A stretch of DNA of 64,000 bases, taken from positions 21,735,666 to 21,799,665 of the forward strand of contig OX485807.1 in the NCBI GenBank assembly GCA_950295325.1, written 5' to 3'. The stretch comes from Polytrichum commune (lineage: Eukaryota; Streptophyta; Polytrichopsida; Polytrichales; Polytrichaceae). This document shows positions 36,642 to 47,024 of the stretch, piece by piece (position 1 is the first letter of the stretch; each line of letters begins with the position of its first letter). The position numbers and the translations under genes are program-made. The notes beneath the pieces were generated by a model. It saw nothing but the letters and a program-made list of their open reading frames with translations. It had not been told where the DNA came from and did not search any database.

Positions 36642-38617
36642 TCAAGTGAAGGGCTTCATGTTTGCGCAGTCCAGGTTCTGGCCTGGATCCACACCCAACG
36701 TGGATGCGAACTGCTTGAAGTATTGGACTCGATTGGACGCACTCGGGGTGGACCCACTCCCGCACTCAACATTGCCATTGATGATGTCGATGGTCACCCC
36801 AAACCCCACAGTCCTTCCTGCACTTTTGTCTGCGGCTGAGGGGGTCCATTTCCCTACCAACACATTGTGAATGGAAGGAATGGAACCTGAGGGTGTGGTC
36901 CAGAACCACAGGGAGGTCTTGAATGCAAGGGTGGGGTCATTGGCAACTTGGTCTGGATTCGCAAGAATGTTGTACCCTACTGAGCTGCTGGCTGCTCCAT
37001 AGTTGTAGTTCCTGCACAATTATAGGTATTCCATTGAGCGAGCGAAGTGTAGATGTTAATTAAATGTTGCCATACCATTCATTGGATTCCTTAGCATGTG
37101 TAGGACGATCTCTTTCTAATATTCTAGTAATTCAAGTATAAAATCAAGGATCCAGGTCCATGAATGCCAAGCTCTCATGTAGTTGACACCTCATCCTTCG
37201 GACAAAGCGTTCTCCTTGGCAAAATAAATGTCGCCGGGTGTATGCTCTCCAAGATGCCTATCTAGAGTGAACACCCACTACACCACTTAAGTTACTTAGA
37301 CTGCCAGGGTTACACTAGCATCTCATTCTCAAAGCCTTCTATTAAGGACACTCCCACTCGACAGTCATAGTAGTCCCACCTATCTTCGCCCATGTGGGAC
37401 TACTATAACAAGCTCTTGATCAATCGGTCATTTCTGACAAGCCAAGGTTGGTTAAACATTCTAGCGACCTTATGGAGGTCGCTTAGGAGTGTCAAGAGCG
37501 GCTCGATCGAGCTGATCTCATCATTTTGTGGACCCCTGAGCATTCGTTGGCTTGAAATTATCCTAGCAATACCATGCTACTGATACTCTGTGTATCAGTA
37601 GCATTGCTCTTCTGTGCTACCGTATTGGAGATCCATTTGCCCTGAACTTGGAAAATTGTCAATGCCACCATGTCCTTACCACGAGATTTGAAGAGGACCC
37701 CGACCGTAATACTTTTTCCCCGAAGCACAAGGGTACTGAGTGTTGGTGGAGTCACAGTAGGAATTGCTGTGACTGATCTCAGTGATGTAATACAATCCTG
37801 TTCCAAATCATTCCCCACACCAGAATTTAATTGATGCAAATATGCAGGGTAACGCTTGCTTTAGACAAATTGATTCTAAACAGTTCTAGAAACGGGATTT
37901 GAATGTGTAAACCTTCTCTAACTCAGACGCACAATTGGTATCGATAAACTCCTGTCATTGCTCTCCTCCCAAGCATGTTGCCGTTTCTTTGTGAAATAAC
38001 AAATTATCATTTCACTAGAAAGCACTATAGAGGATTCATTTTGTTTGATCCAAGGGGATCAAGAGGATATAAACTCATACTTCAAGGGCTTTAACCGGCC
38101 ATGTACACGTTCATACTTACTGCTGGACCAGACAAAACTCTCAAGACTGATCCTGTACGTCTTCATGTGATTCAATGGAAGGGATATTGAATTGATAATC
38201 ACCAGCTGTTTCCTGTTGCACATGAGCAGCGAAGGCAGCGATCTCCCTGAGCTTCTGAGCAGCGGTTCCCTCGGTCCCGAAATTAGGGTAGCTCTTGGCA
38301 GCATCGATGAAGGAGCTGTACGTGTAAAATGAGTTGCGGTTGGGCCACAGCTTCTCGAACACCGCCTGGGTAACGATGGCTCCCACTCCTGATCCACCAC
38401 CACTAGTCGAAGGGCAGTTGCTCTGACATCCCGTTCCACAATACGGATCGGTGGTACCGCAGTAACCGTATTGGCTGCAACACAGACCGTTGGCACACTT
38501 CACCCCGCCTTTCTGTGTCCCACATTGCTGGGCCACCGATACGTGTGCTAGACTTGCACACATGAGCACCACCAGAGCAAAGTTCACCATCATCAGATTC
38601 AGCTTCAAATTCCCCAT
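36642..38617 (-). CDS. Class IV chitinase: hevein domain plus GH19 catalytic domain (3 exons)
   Basis: Hydrolyses beta-1,4 bonds in chitin; secreted. Exons on the minus strand: 38617-38203, 37797-37680, 37011-36642, phases 1 and 2 agreeing, 300 residues. Residues 1-30 form a signal peptide; 31-69 a chitin-binding type-1 (hevein) domain with eight Cys; a short Gly/Ser linker follows; then the GH19 domain. Catalytic acid Glu136 (QQETAG) and base Glu145 (YITEIS) are nine residues apart, the class IV spacing that reflects a deleted loop. Other family signatures: [24 protein letters not shown] in exon 2, NYNYGAA, LWFWTTP, and [16 protein letters not shown] in exon 3. The usual His before the first Glu (HET) is Gln here. 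Exon 2 is overlapped by a longer open frame in another phase that is not coding. Confidence 0.93.
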
Positions 38618-38778
38618 CGGAATATATTGTAAATTTCAGTCGACAAGCTAACTTGCAGTGTTGAATATGATGAATGCTTGCTGTTCCTGACTCGGGGTCT
38701 GGTGAGTGCGACGGCAGGACTCGATGGGGAGCGTGGGCAGATCGAATGATCGATGAAGAACCTGAAATGCAGGTCATG

Positions 38779-38787
38779 TATTTATTA
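38779..38787 (-). promoter_or_regulatory. TATA-like box of the chitinase gene
   Basis: On the minus strand the sequence TAATAAATA lies about 160 bases before the ATG at 38617, which would give a leader of roughly 130 bases. It is the only A/T-rich box in a rather G+C-rich upstream stretch; not confirmed by any second element. Confidence 0.3.
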
Positions 38788-39120
38788 GGTCACCAAACCC
38801 GATCGATCGAGGCTTGTTTAGGTCTGGGAGAGAAATCGTCGGTTGTGAAGGCTTACCGATTTGTCAACCTAGCCGCAGTCAAACTTAGTGGGTAGAGTTT
38901 GGCCCGGCGCGGCTGTGGATTCGAGTGCCCGCTACCTCACTCATTCCTCCAGACGTCGAAGTAAGGTATGTAACGTACCGACGTGTTTGTATGTCGTTGA
39001 CAAAAGCCCAATCCCATGATTCTATTTTATTATTTTCTGTTTCCGGCACCTGCGATGCTTTGAAGTTTTATCTCCTCCGAATCGGTAAGTAGGGTCACGT
39101 CACACACAAAGACTGAGGAC
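38788..39120. other. Chitinase promoter region; nothing further recognised
   Basis: A tRNA-like phrase (GTGGGTAGAG ... GTGGATTCGAGTGCCC, about 38889-38926) was examined and rejected. No coding frame is supported. Confidence 0.3.
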
Positions 39121-39460
39121 CCGAGACCATTGCACTTCAAGCACTATCGTTGGCGGAAAAGGCGGAGCCGGTTCAAGTTCGCTTCACACTACGCTTGAGG
39201 ACGCAATGGAGTAAGTGAATGCAAGAAGGATGTAAAGTCTACATGGATTCATTCCTACATGGCATCAAAATGGATCATGTTTCATGGTCACTTGGATTAG
39301 GGTTAATCAAAAACCACCTCTTGAGGGTAGGCCTAACCCAAAACCGGGAGACCATGGCACTCCAAAATCTCACAATTGTTGATTTATTATATTTTATCTT
39401 TTTTGAGGACCCAACATGAATAGAAATTCATTGACATAGTGTGAAGTGGCCCTTAGGTCC
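39121..39460 (+). repeat. Dispersed repeat family, copy 1
   Basis: Closely matches 59835-60185 in direct orientation: shared phrases include GGAAAAGGCGGAGCC, AAGTTCGCTTCACACTACGC, GGATGTAAAGT, ACATGGCATCAAA, ATGGATCATGTTTCATGGTC, GGTAGGCCTAAC and AAAACCGGGAGACC. A shorter relative lies at 52195-52350. Type of element unknown. Confidence 0.8.
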
Positions 39461-41056
39461 GCTTTACATGAGGATGGGTCCAATGAATGGGATGAACCCA
39501 CCGTTGGTTACATGTGAACCGGTTGAGTTTGAGAAACAACCAGTTGAAGTTCAAGGCTTCAGGAAAATTACCATCATTTTTAAGGAATCTAGATAATTTG
39601 TCTCACATTATTAAAGAAAAACCAAGAGATGTCAATGTAATCTGTTGGACTTGGAAACACTAGGATCTCGACCAATTATTCCAATAATCTCCATGAACAT
39701 TGGCCAGGTCAAGGCCTTCAAAATTTGAAGCCAATTCACACAAAATATTGACTTCAGCCAAGAAGCAAGGAAGTTTTGACACGGTCCCAAAAAGCAAATT
39801 GGGTTTCCATTTTGGTCATTCAACCCAATTCTCTTCCCTTGGGTCATCGAGAAGAAGTCTATGGGCGATGAAAGCAGCTTCTGGATTCTAATGAGGCCAT
39901 GTTGCCTGTGCTTTCTCGACCGTCGGATTTGACTGATGTAACCCTCCTCCCCTAATCTCCTCCGTTCCTGCCACCACTCATCCACCATGTTTTGGCTTTA
40001 GTGCATTAAAATATGAATACACCTCATTAGAATATGAATTTCAAGGAATGGTGGAGGGCTTGGTTTCATCCATAATTAGGGGTTTTGACAAGAAAATTAT
40101 CACATGCTGGAAATGTGCTTAGTGAGGGGGTTTTTATTGGCTTTGATAAAATTTTACTTGCAATTCAAATTATTTATGTCATTTGTCCATGTATTCTTTG
40201 TGCCAACATGTCAAGTTATGGTGATGGAATTGGCCCTACATTATTACCATCACTATTCCCTAATTTAGTGTTCTTACCTTTATAATTGTGACGAAACATC
40301 CAAGATACCATGCTTTCACTTTGAATGTGTCCATATATCCTTCCTTCTACCATCCCACTTGCATCTATCCCTCCTTACACTAACCCATCTTTCTTCTACC
40401 CTTATTTCTACCTCACCCCTTGGACCTACCCCACTTCCCACCCCTATTTCCATCACCCCCTAGGGTTTGAGCCTTTTTTTCTTTTCATCTTTGTATATTT
40501 ACTTGACCCCTTCCCCTACCACACCCATTGGATCCACCTTCATGGGTGCTTTGTTGTCCATGAGCCATTTGCCATCCCCAAGCACCACCTCCTCACAATG
40601 TACGGTTATTTCCAAGTTTTCCAGCTGAGCAACATACGGAGGATGATCCTCTATCCCTCCATTGTTTGTAACCCCCCCCCCCCCCCCAACACACACAGAA
40701 ACACACACACACACACAACTCAAGTTTTTCCCTTCTCTCACGAGTGTTTAGATTTCCCATGATCCCAACCATCTATTCCTCCTTGTCCCACCCAAGGCGA
40801 AGACAAGGTGGGTCGGAGGATGTTGTTGAGTCAATGAGGTATCTAGGTGCATGCCAAAGTACTAGTCAACAGCTAGGATTGGAGTGTGCCATCCGTTCGT
40901 GGAGTTTATGGGATGACTTGGAGACCAAGGTAGAGAACAAGTTGTTATCTAGGAACGGAGAATGTTTTACTTCTCAAATTTATTTTTCTTTTTGTTGTAG
41001 ATAGCGGTATTACTCGATATGCCATCCAAGCCATCAAATCAATGGATAGATTTGGA
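39461..41056. other. No gene recognised; simple repeats
   Basis: A stretch near 39627-39680 resembles 13836-13890 inside the hAT-like element (shared 'ACTTGGAAACA.TAGGATCTCGAC'), so part of this region may be a decayed relative of that element. A C run (about 40672-40687) followed by a CA repeat (about 40690-40718) forms a compound microsatellite. The open frames around it are low-complexity. Confidence 0.4.
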
Positions 41057-41065
41057 ATCCTCAAC

Positions 41066-41476
41066 TCGGGGAGTGCACTTAAAGTTAAGACTAGGAATCA
41101 CGTGAGTGCGTACTTTTGACCGCCCTATGTATGTACTAAAACATCATCTAAAAATTGTAAAAAAATACGAAGTTGTTAAACACATTCTAAAGTTCTTGTT
41201 GTATAAATTTCAAAGAATAATAAATTGTAAATATTTTAAAATTTATTTTTGAACAAAAAACATGCATTTTAGTTCAAACTTCTATCATTTTTTTAAAAAA
41301 AAATTTAAAAACTTTTCATCCTGAAATTTATACCAAGTGATAGATATATACGTAATGATTTGGTACTTAAAAAGTATTAATTTAAAAACTATTTTAAGGC
41401 CAAGTATTGTAGGGGGTATGCCATTAAAACGCACTCATGTGTATTCCTAATCTTAACTTTAAGTGCACTCCCCGGG
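41066..41476. mobile_element. MULE-like MITE with 9-bp target duplication
   Basis: Terminal inverted repeats of about 45 bases begin CGGGGAGTGCACTTAAAGTT on both ends, with few mismatches. The element is about 411 bp, very A+T-rich inside, with no ORF. ATCCTCAAC occurs immediately outside both ends (41057-41065 and 41477-41485), a 9-bp direct repeat as expected for Mutator-like transposition. One base of offset at the outermost ends leaves the exact border uncertain (8 or 9 bp). Confidence 0.85.
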
Positions 41477-41485
41477 ATCCTCAAC

Positions 41486-42900
41486 GGTGTTATGAGTGCG
41501 AATGTTTGTGCATCTATGCAAGTATGTCACCCTCTCCCCCTTACTTAGAGTGGGCCGCACTTCTTTTCTAGTGAAGGTGGAATTATCATGGTCCAAGACC
41601 CCGAGTCTTTCCCTAAGTCCTCACAAAGACTTATGACCTACAATATTCTATATAAAATATAGGACATGTGTAGCACAAAATCAAATAATCACCCACATCA
41701 ATGTTCTAAAGAAAAAATTGGCATGGCCCACCAGAATTGTAACTAAATGTTTTTTGTGGGGTTGAAAGTAACATGACCCACATTAATTCTCATTCTAGAA
41801 AAAAATTATGGTCCACAATAAATTTTCTATATAATCTAGTATTGAGGGCCGGTATTAAGTGTTCTTCTATCATGGAGCATAATGGTGTAAAAATATGGGC
41901 AAAGTATATGGTCACAGTACACAAACATCATTCGAGCAATAAACTCCAACACGCCGTCTACTTTAAGCTAGTGATTGACGCCACTAGAACCAAGGCAACC
42001 TAGTTTTGAACCTTTGCATGTTTAGGTGTTACAAATTGTTTTGCTAATGACCATTTTATGGTATTATATTATTGGGTTATTGGGTTATTTTTTCTAACAT
42101 TGTAAGTGAGGTTTAGCTTATGTGTTAATATAATTCAATGTTTAAGGTTAAGGTCATGGAGAGGTCATGTGTTTATATTGGGTGTAGGGTTAAGCATGCA
42201 CATGAACATTATATGTAAAGTTGACAAAAAGTGTTGACATTATAGGTTTAAGGACTTACAATTATGTGTCAGTAATTACATTTTTTGTTTATTCATTTTT
42301 GGGGGTACGGGGGTTGTTATAGGTGTTTTAGGTATGCAAGGTGGTTATGGAGTTATTGTATGACATGGGCTTGTTATTATGTATATTGTTGGCAAATTTT
42401 GAGAGAAGGACTCGGAGTCCGAGGTATTGGCGCACGTAGCCAATGCTGATAAGTGGGACAACAATAGTTTGTGTATTTGCCATACAATTTCGTTGTGTGT
42501 AGTTGTTCAGATGTTATTGAGGGTGGTGTGCATGCACATGGAGAGTAGGTCGAGACATGTGTCGGTTTCTTGTAGTGGACATACACTACAAAAGGGGGAG
42601 GGAAATTGAGTGGGCTAGATTGTGTGTTTTCTTTGATTGCCCATGTATTGACCGTATCATAGTTTGAGGGTTTGTGTGATTTGGGCATCCATGCATTGGG
42701 GTGAGGGAAATCCATAGTTTTGTATGCTAAGAGTGACAATATTTGGAAACAACAAGGGAGGAAAACCGCTAAGGGTCCTAGTCATGGGGTCCATATGGGG
42801 AAGAAGCACATGGATTAGAACTTCACCCATCAAGAAAATAAGAGACTCTTCAAGCCATCCCCACACATAGTATTGTGGCCCAAGTGACAAAGAACACAAT
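41486..42900. other. No gene recognised; possible CACTA termini near 42.58 kb
   Basis: At about 42570-42600 the sequence TTCTTGTAGTG, a few bases, then CACTACAAAAG appears, i.e. two CACTA-type ends back to back. Matching opposite ends were not found in the window. The rest is non-coding A+T-rich sequence. Confidence 0.3.
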
Positions 42901-42959
42901 TAGAGCAAGGAAGATGAAACGGATATAATTTTTAACCTTCTTACACTTGCTCTAGAGGT

Positions 42960-44640
42960 AAACATATAATGGACTATGAGCAAATCTATGTATTGTTTCA
43001 AAATTTGAAATTAAAGAACAATCCACACCACCATTGGAATGATGATAATGGGTGGGCGATGGCAGAGTCGATAAAACGTGTTGTATTGAAGAAAACAAAG
43101 GAGGTTATGCAAGGTGCCAACCTCTTTAGTTTATCTTGTGATGATGTTACTTTCGTAGATTGTCAGTCATTGATTACTGTCCATAGCACGGGTAGGTCAC
43201 TTAGTGCATTTTAAAAACGACTTGCAGCATAATATAGAGAGGATTAAAATCATTTGAAATAAAAATTATGAAGGAATTCCAAATAACGAAGGGCCCATTA
43301 AATGTAGACAATCCCATTATAAGTAAGTTAGATGGACATAAAATGTGGGCCATTATTTTTTTGTAAAATTAACATAGGGGCTGAAGATAAGGATCCTAGA
43401 AGGTATGTTTAGTATATTTGCTATGGTCTCCTATGTGTTTTCTTCATAACTTTGTTTGCAATGATACTTCTTTGTTTCCATGGTTTCCCTTAACACTCGT
43501 CAATGCATTAGGAAGTAGATTAGCTTTTATTACTTAAAAAGAATATAGAATACAAAAAATTGCAGTGACTTGGACAATATAAGTAATGGAAGGGTGCAAA
43601 CAAATGGGCCATTTTTGAAATTTAAGTAATTATAGGGAGGCTTTAATTCAGCACTTGAAGGTAAATAACCCCAAAACAAAAAACCCCCAGCCGCACGTGG
43701 TGCACAAAAATGCCTTAGAGTGACCTACCCGTGGTCCATAGTTATGTTGTGATAAATTGGAAGCCCAATCTTGTACTCCTTACCCGAGACATAGTTATTG
43801 AGAGAGGGCCAACAAATAATCTCATTGTTGTCATTGTGATAGCGGCTTTGTAGGTTTATCTGAGCATAAGATTAGGAAATGCTTGATCAAATGCAAGGCA
43901 GATGGGGTTTCTACATTTCATTGGGCTAAATCAAGTGTTATTGTACAACTTACTAGCCTACGCGCTTATTTTATGGTAGGTGTCCATTGCATGGCACACC
44001 GCACAAACCTTGATGTCCGAACCCTCTTCGAGTATGATGTGGTGAAACACACAGAAGATCTTTTTACTTCAACTCCTTTGCCAAGTGCACATTTGAATTC
44101 CAAGAGCTAGTAACTTCCTTGGAATCAAAAGGCAACCAAGTACATAGTAATGTTAACTAAGACTCATTAAATATTCGTGTTTTGACCTACAAGGAGAGTG
44201 TTTGAGGAATACAAGCCCTTGGTGATGAAGATGGCACTACATACGCCCAAAGAGCCTACCCAAACAAAAAAACAAAAAAAAAAAAAAAAAAAAAAAAACT
44301 TTTCATGCTCCTAAATTGGCAAAACATGCTCATCCTACCTTGTTTGATGTCCATGTTGCATTTTGTAAATTACCTCATCAAGTTTGCACAAAATCCAAGA
44401 TATTACATTGTCGGTTTCATATTCATGGTAAAGATATGCCAAGGTCGTCTATACCAACTCTATGTAGATCCAATCTTTATTTTTTGTGGAGAGGATTTAA
44501 TCACATTTTGGTCACTAATATATGACAAATCCATGGTCATTGAACAAGATTGGTTGTTTTGTTATAATCGTGAGGAGGACCACATGGCTTTCAAGGTGCA
44601 GATGTATCCCACATAGCAACCATGACATTAGTGGTTTTCC
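42960..44640 (+). pseudogene. hAT-superfamily transposase remnant
   Basis: Pieces in order on the plus strand: 'NLFSLSCDDVTFVDCQSLITVH' (43119-43184); after a gap of broken frames, 'HCMAHRTNLDVRTL' (43987-44027), matching the GVHCMAHRTNL motif of hAT/zf-MYM-type transposases; then 'LIKFAQNPRYYIVGFIFMVKICQGRLYQLYVDP' (about 44374-44472) and 'FWSLIYDKS...HMAFKVQMYP', matching the block that follows in the same family. Multiple stops and indels separate them; an A-run of about 30 lies at 44270-44300. No terminal repeats assigned. Confidence 0.65.
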
Positions 44641-45585
44641 TAGGACAGTGGGAAGATGTGAACAAGGTTGACCGTGAGGTCATCCTTGGTGACGTGCAAT
44701 GGCAACTAACTAGCACAACAAACATCTTACAAAGAAGTTAGAGAAACAATCCCTCACCAAGAGGTGATGTGCTTTGGGCATATGCTACCTCTAGTATTGG
44801 CTAGTTGATACATTCAAGGCTACATATCTTGGGCATATGGCAATATTGATATCATTCTATGGGACAATGAAGAAGATGTGGGTTCCTATGGATGCTAAGA
44901 CCAAGGATGCTAAGGAAATGGGTGTCTCCACCCCTTGACATCCTGCAACCCGGAGCGCCAAAGCTCATTTAGAATTTGAAAATTTGAGAAGCATGTCTCC
45001 TTAGATTGTTTGTGAAAGGTGCACTAGCTATATTTGGATGGAGCCAATGGAGGAATATGTTGATGGGTTGCATGTAAGGCGATTAGTTTACTAAATTTGT
45101 TTGGGTGGTGGATGGGTTGTGCTAATATGTGGGTTTGTAGGCCATTCCACGTTGCAATGGGTGGGTTGAAAGATAGGGCTCAATTCCGTGATGGAACAAT
45201 TTAATTTTGTACATTGAATCTTAGACGTAGCCAAAACCGTACTTTGGGTTGCATTAGTCAACTTTACATGAATAACTTAGGAAGTGGGGGCCACAATTCA
45301 ACTATGCACTAGCAAAACGTAGCACATACACTAGCCACATAACTTAAACTTCTTGGGACCTCCAATTGCATTCGCCATATGTTAAGTCATCCCACATGGC
45401 CAGTTGGAGCTCCCTCAAACCCACTTAAAGTGCCAAAAAAGCTAGCCAATGAATGGACGAAGATCCAATGAAGAGACCCAATTCTTTGGGCCCGCGCGGG
45501 GGGGGGGGCACCAATTATTTTATTGAAAAAGAAGAAGAAAAGAAACACTGAAACTACCATTGCCTTGGAAGTTGAGTGAAACACC
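44641..45585. other. No gene recognised
   Basis: Decayed sequence between two DNA transposon remnants, possibly including the 3' part of the hAT remnant. A G run (about 45498-45508) is present just before the Tigger-like element. Confidence 0.35.
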
Positions 45586-45587
45586 TA

Positions 45588-47022
45588 CAGTCTAACCTTG
45601 ATAATGTCACACCATCCGTTTCACCAAAAAGAGTGATATAAACAAGGTGTGACATATTTGATAATGTCACATTTTGAAGATTTGTGCATAATGTGATATT
45701 ATCAAAAAAATAGGTAGAAAATCAAAATAAAATTACAATGTAAAAAAGAAAATAACAAATACGAGACTTCAATGTTTTTGAATGTAAAATCTAATTCAAA
45801 ATTGTGAATAACAACAAGAGCACATCATAATGTGTCATTGAGATCAGGTAAAGACCTCTCACTAGAGACAAAGAAGCTTCTAATGTCACATTGTTTTGTT
45901 GATGTTAAATGTGCAACACCAATTCTAATGAGTTTGTCATGGATTTTTTCCATTCCTAACAACTCCAGAGTGTTGAAAATCTGAGAACCTTGGCTAGCCA
46001 TAAAATTCAAAACATCTTTAGCATATTTTTGTGCATCGCTTAGCTTCACTACTTTAGACTCATCATCACTGCTATCAACAATCAATGGGTCTACTTCCAT
46101 GGAATCAAGAACATGTTCGCCATCTTGCACTAATTGCACAAGCTCCTCAGTAGAATATTCCACCTCAAAATCATCTTCACCTTTCATGTTTAAGTACTCC
46201 AAAGGACAAAGCTTTTCTATAGGCTTGCCTTCGACATCCAAACCCAAATTCAATGCGGCGATGAGATTGCCCAATTCCAAAGCTGCTTCCTCCATTTTGG
46301 ACTTCATACGTTCATCAAAATTGTTGATATTTGCATTCCACTCTGTAGGCAATATGGCGGACTTTCTCCAACAATTTCTAATGGTTTGATCATCTAATTC
46401 ATGCCATGCCACCACACACCATAGCATAGCTTGAAATAGATCAACATTCAGTTTCCCCAAATCTTCATTTGAGTGGTTATCAATTTGTTGCAAAGTCCAG
46501 GCATCAAGTTTGCCCTTATGGCACATTTTGAATGTTGCAATCACTCCTTGATCCAAAGGCTGAAGAACTAAAGTCACATTTGGTGGAAGGAACAAGATAG
46601 TGATATGGGAGAGTACAAAAGCATTAAACCCATCTATAACTTTCTTGACCTCACCATGAATATCATGGCTTCCTGCATTATCCATAATAATGCAAATCTT
46701 TCTATCTTTCAATGCCATTCTTCGGTTCTCACTCTTCACCCAATGTGTAAAAACATCACCATTCATCCAGGCTGAATTGTTAGAATAATAGTGTACTGTA
46801 CTATTCGGCTACTACAATATGTCCATCCAACCATCACATGCAATCCATCCATACTTGGTATTATCACATTTACACTACAAATTTTGAAAAAAATAGTGAC
46901 ATTACCAAGGGTGATAGGGATAATAATGAGGGAGTTTTACACTATGAAAATCGGTTTCAAACTTTTAGGTGACAATATCAAGGTGTTCTATTAACAAGGG
47001 TGACATTATCAAGGTTAGACTG
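45588..47022 (-). mobile_element. Short Tigger/pogo-type element with complete ends and TA duplication
   Basis: The outer 23 bases at 45588-45610 (CAGTCTAACCTTGATAATGT...) and at 47000-47022 are perfect inverted copies. TA lies directly outside both ends (45586-45587 and 47023-47024), the Tc1/mariner target duplication. Further GATAATGTCAC-like words lie just inside both ends. The element is about 1.44 kb, shorter than full pogo/Tigger elements, and encodes the C-terminal part of the transposase on the minus strand, so it looks internally deleted. Confidence 0.92.
45825..46766 (-). pseudogene. Tigger/pogo DDE transposase, N-terminally truncated
   Basis: 313 residues in one open frame. The second catalytic Asp is in CIIMDNAGSH (Asp29 of this frame) and the third in LPPNVTLVLQPLDQGVI (Asp72), both in the form typical of the DDE_1 superfamily (Tigger, pogo, jerky). 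The frame is open upstream to about 46800 with '...NNSAWMNGDVFTHWV', which also fits the family, but the part carrying the first catalytic Asp and the CENP-B-like helix-turn-helix DNA-binding domain is missing, so it should not be an active enzyme. The rest is an acidic C-terminal tail. Confidence 0.85.
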
Positions 47023-47024
47023 TA

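Noticed and set aside
37558-37839. 93-codon minus-strand frame as a separate gene
   Set aside because: It overlaps chitinase exon 2 in another phase; the exon's own phase carries GH19 motifs with matching splice sites.
38885-38930. tRNA-like sequence (GTGGGTAGAG ... GGATTCGAGTGCC)
   Set aside because: The T-arm and D-arm words are present but no acceptor stem of seven pairs or anticodon arm can be formed.
40325-40762. 145-codon Pro/His/Tyr-rich plus-strand frame
   Set aside because: Composition follows C-rich low-complexity DNA with a C run and a CA repeat; no conserved motif.
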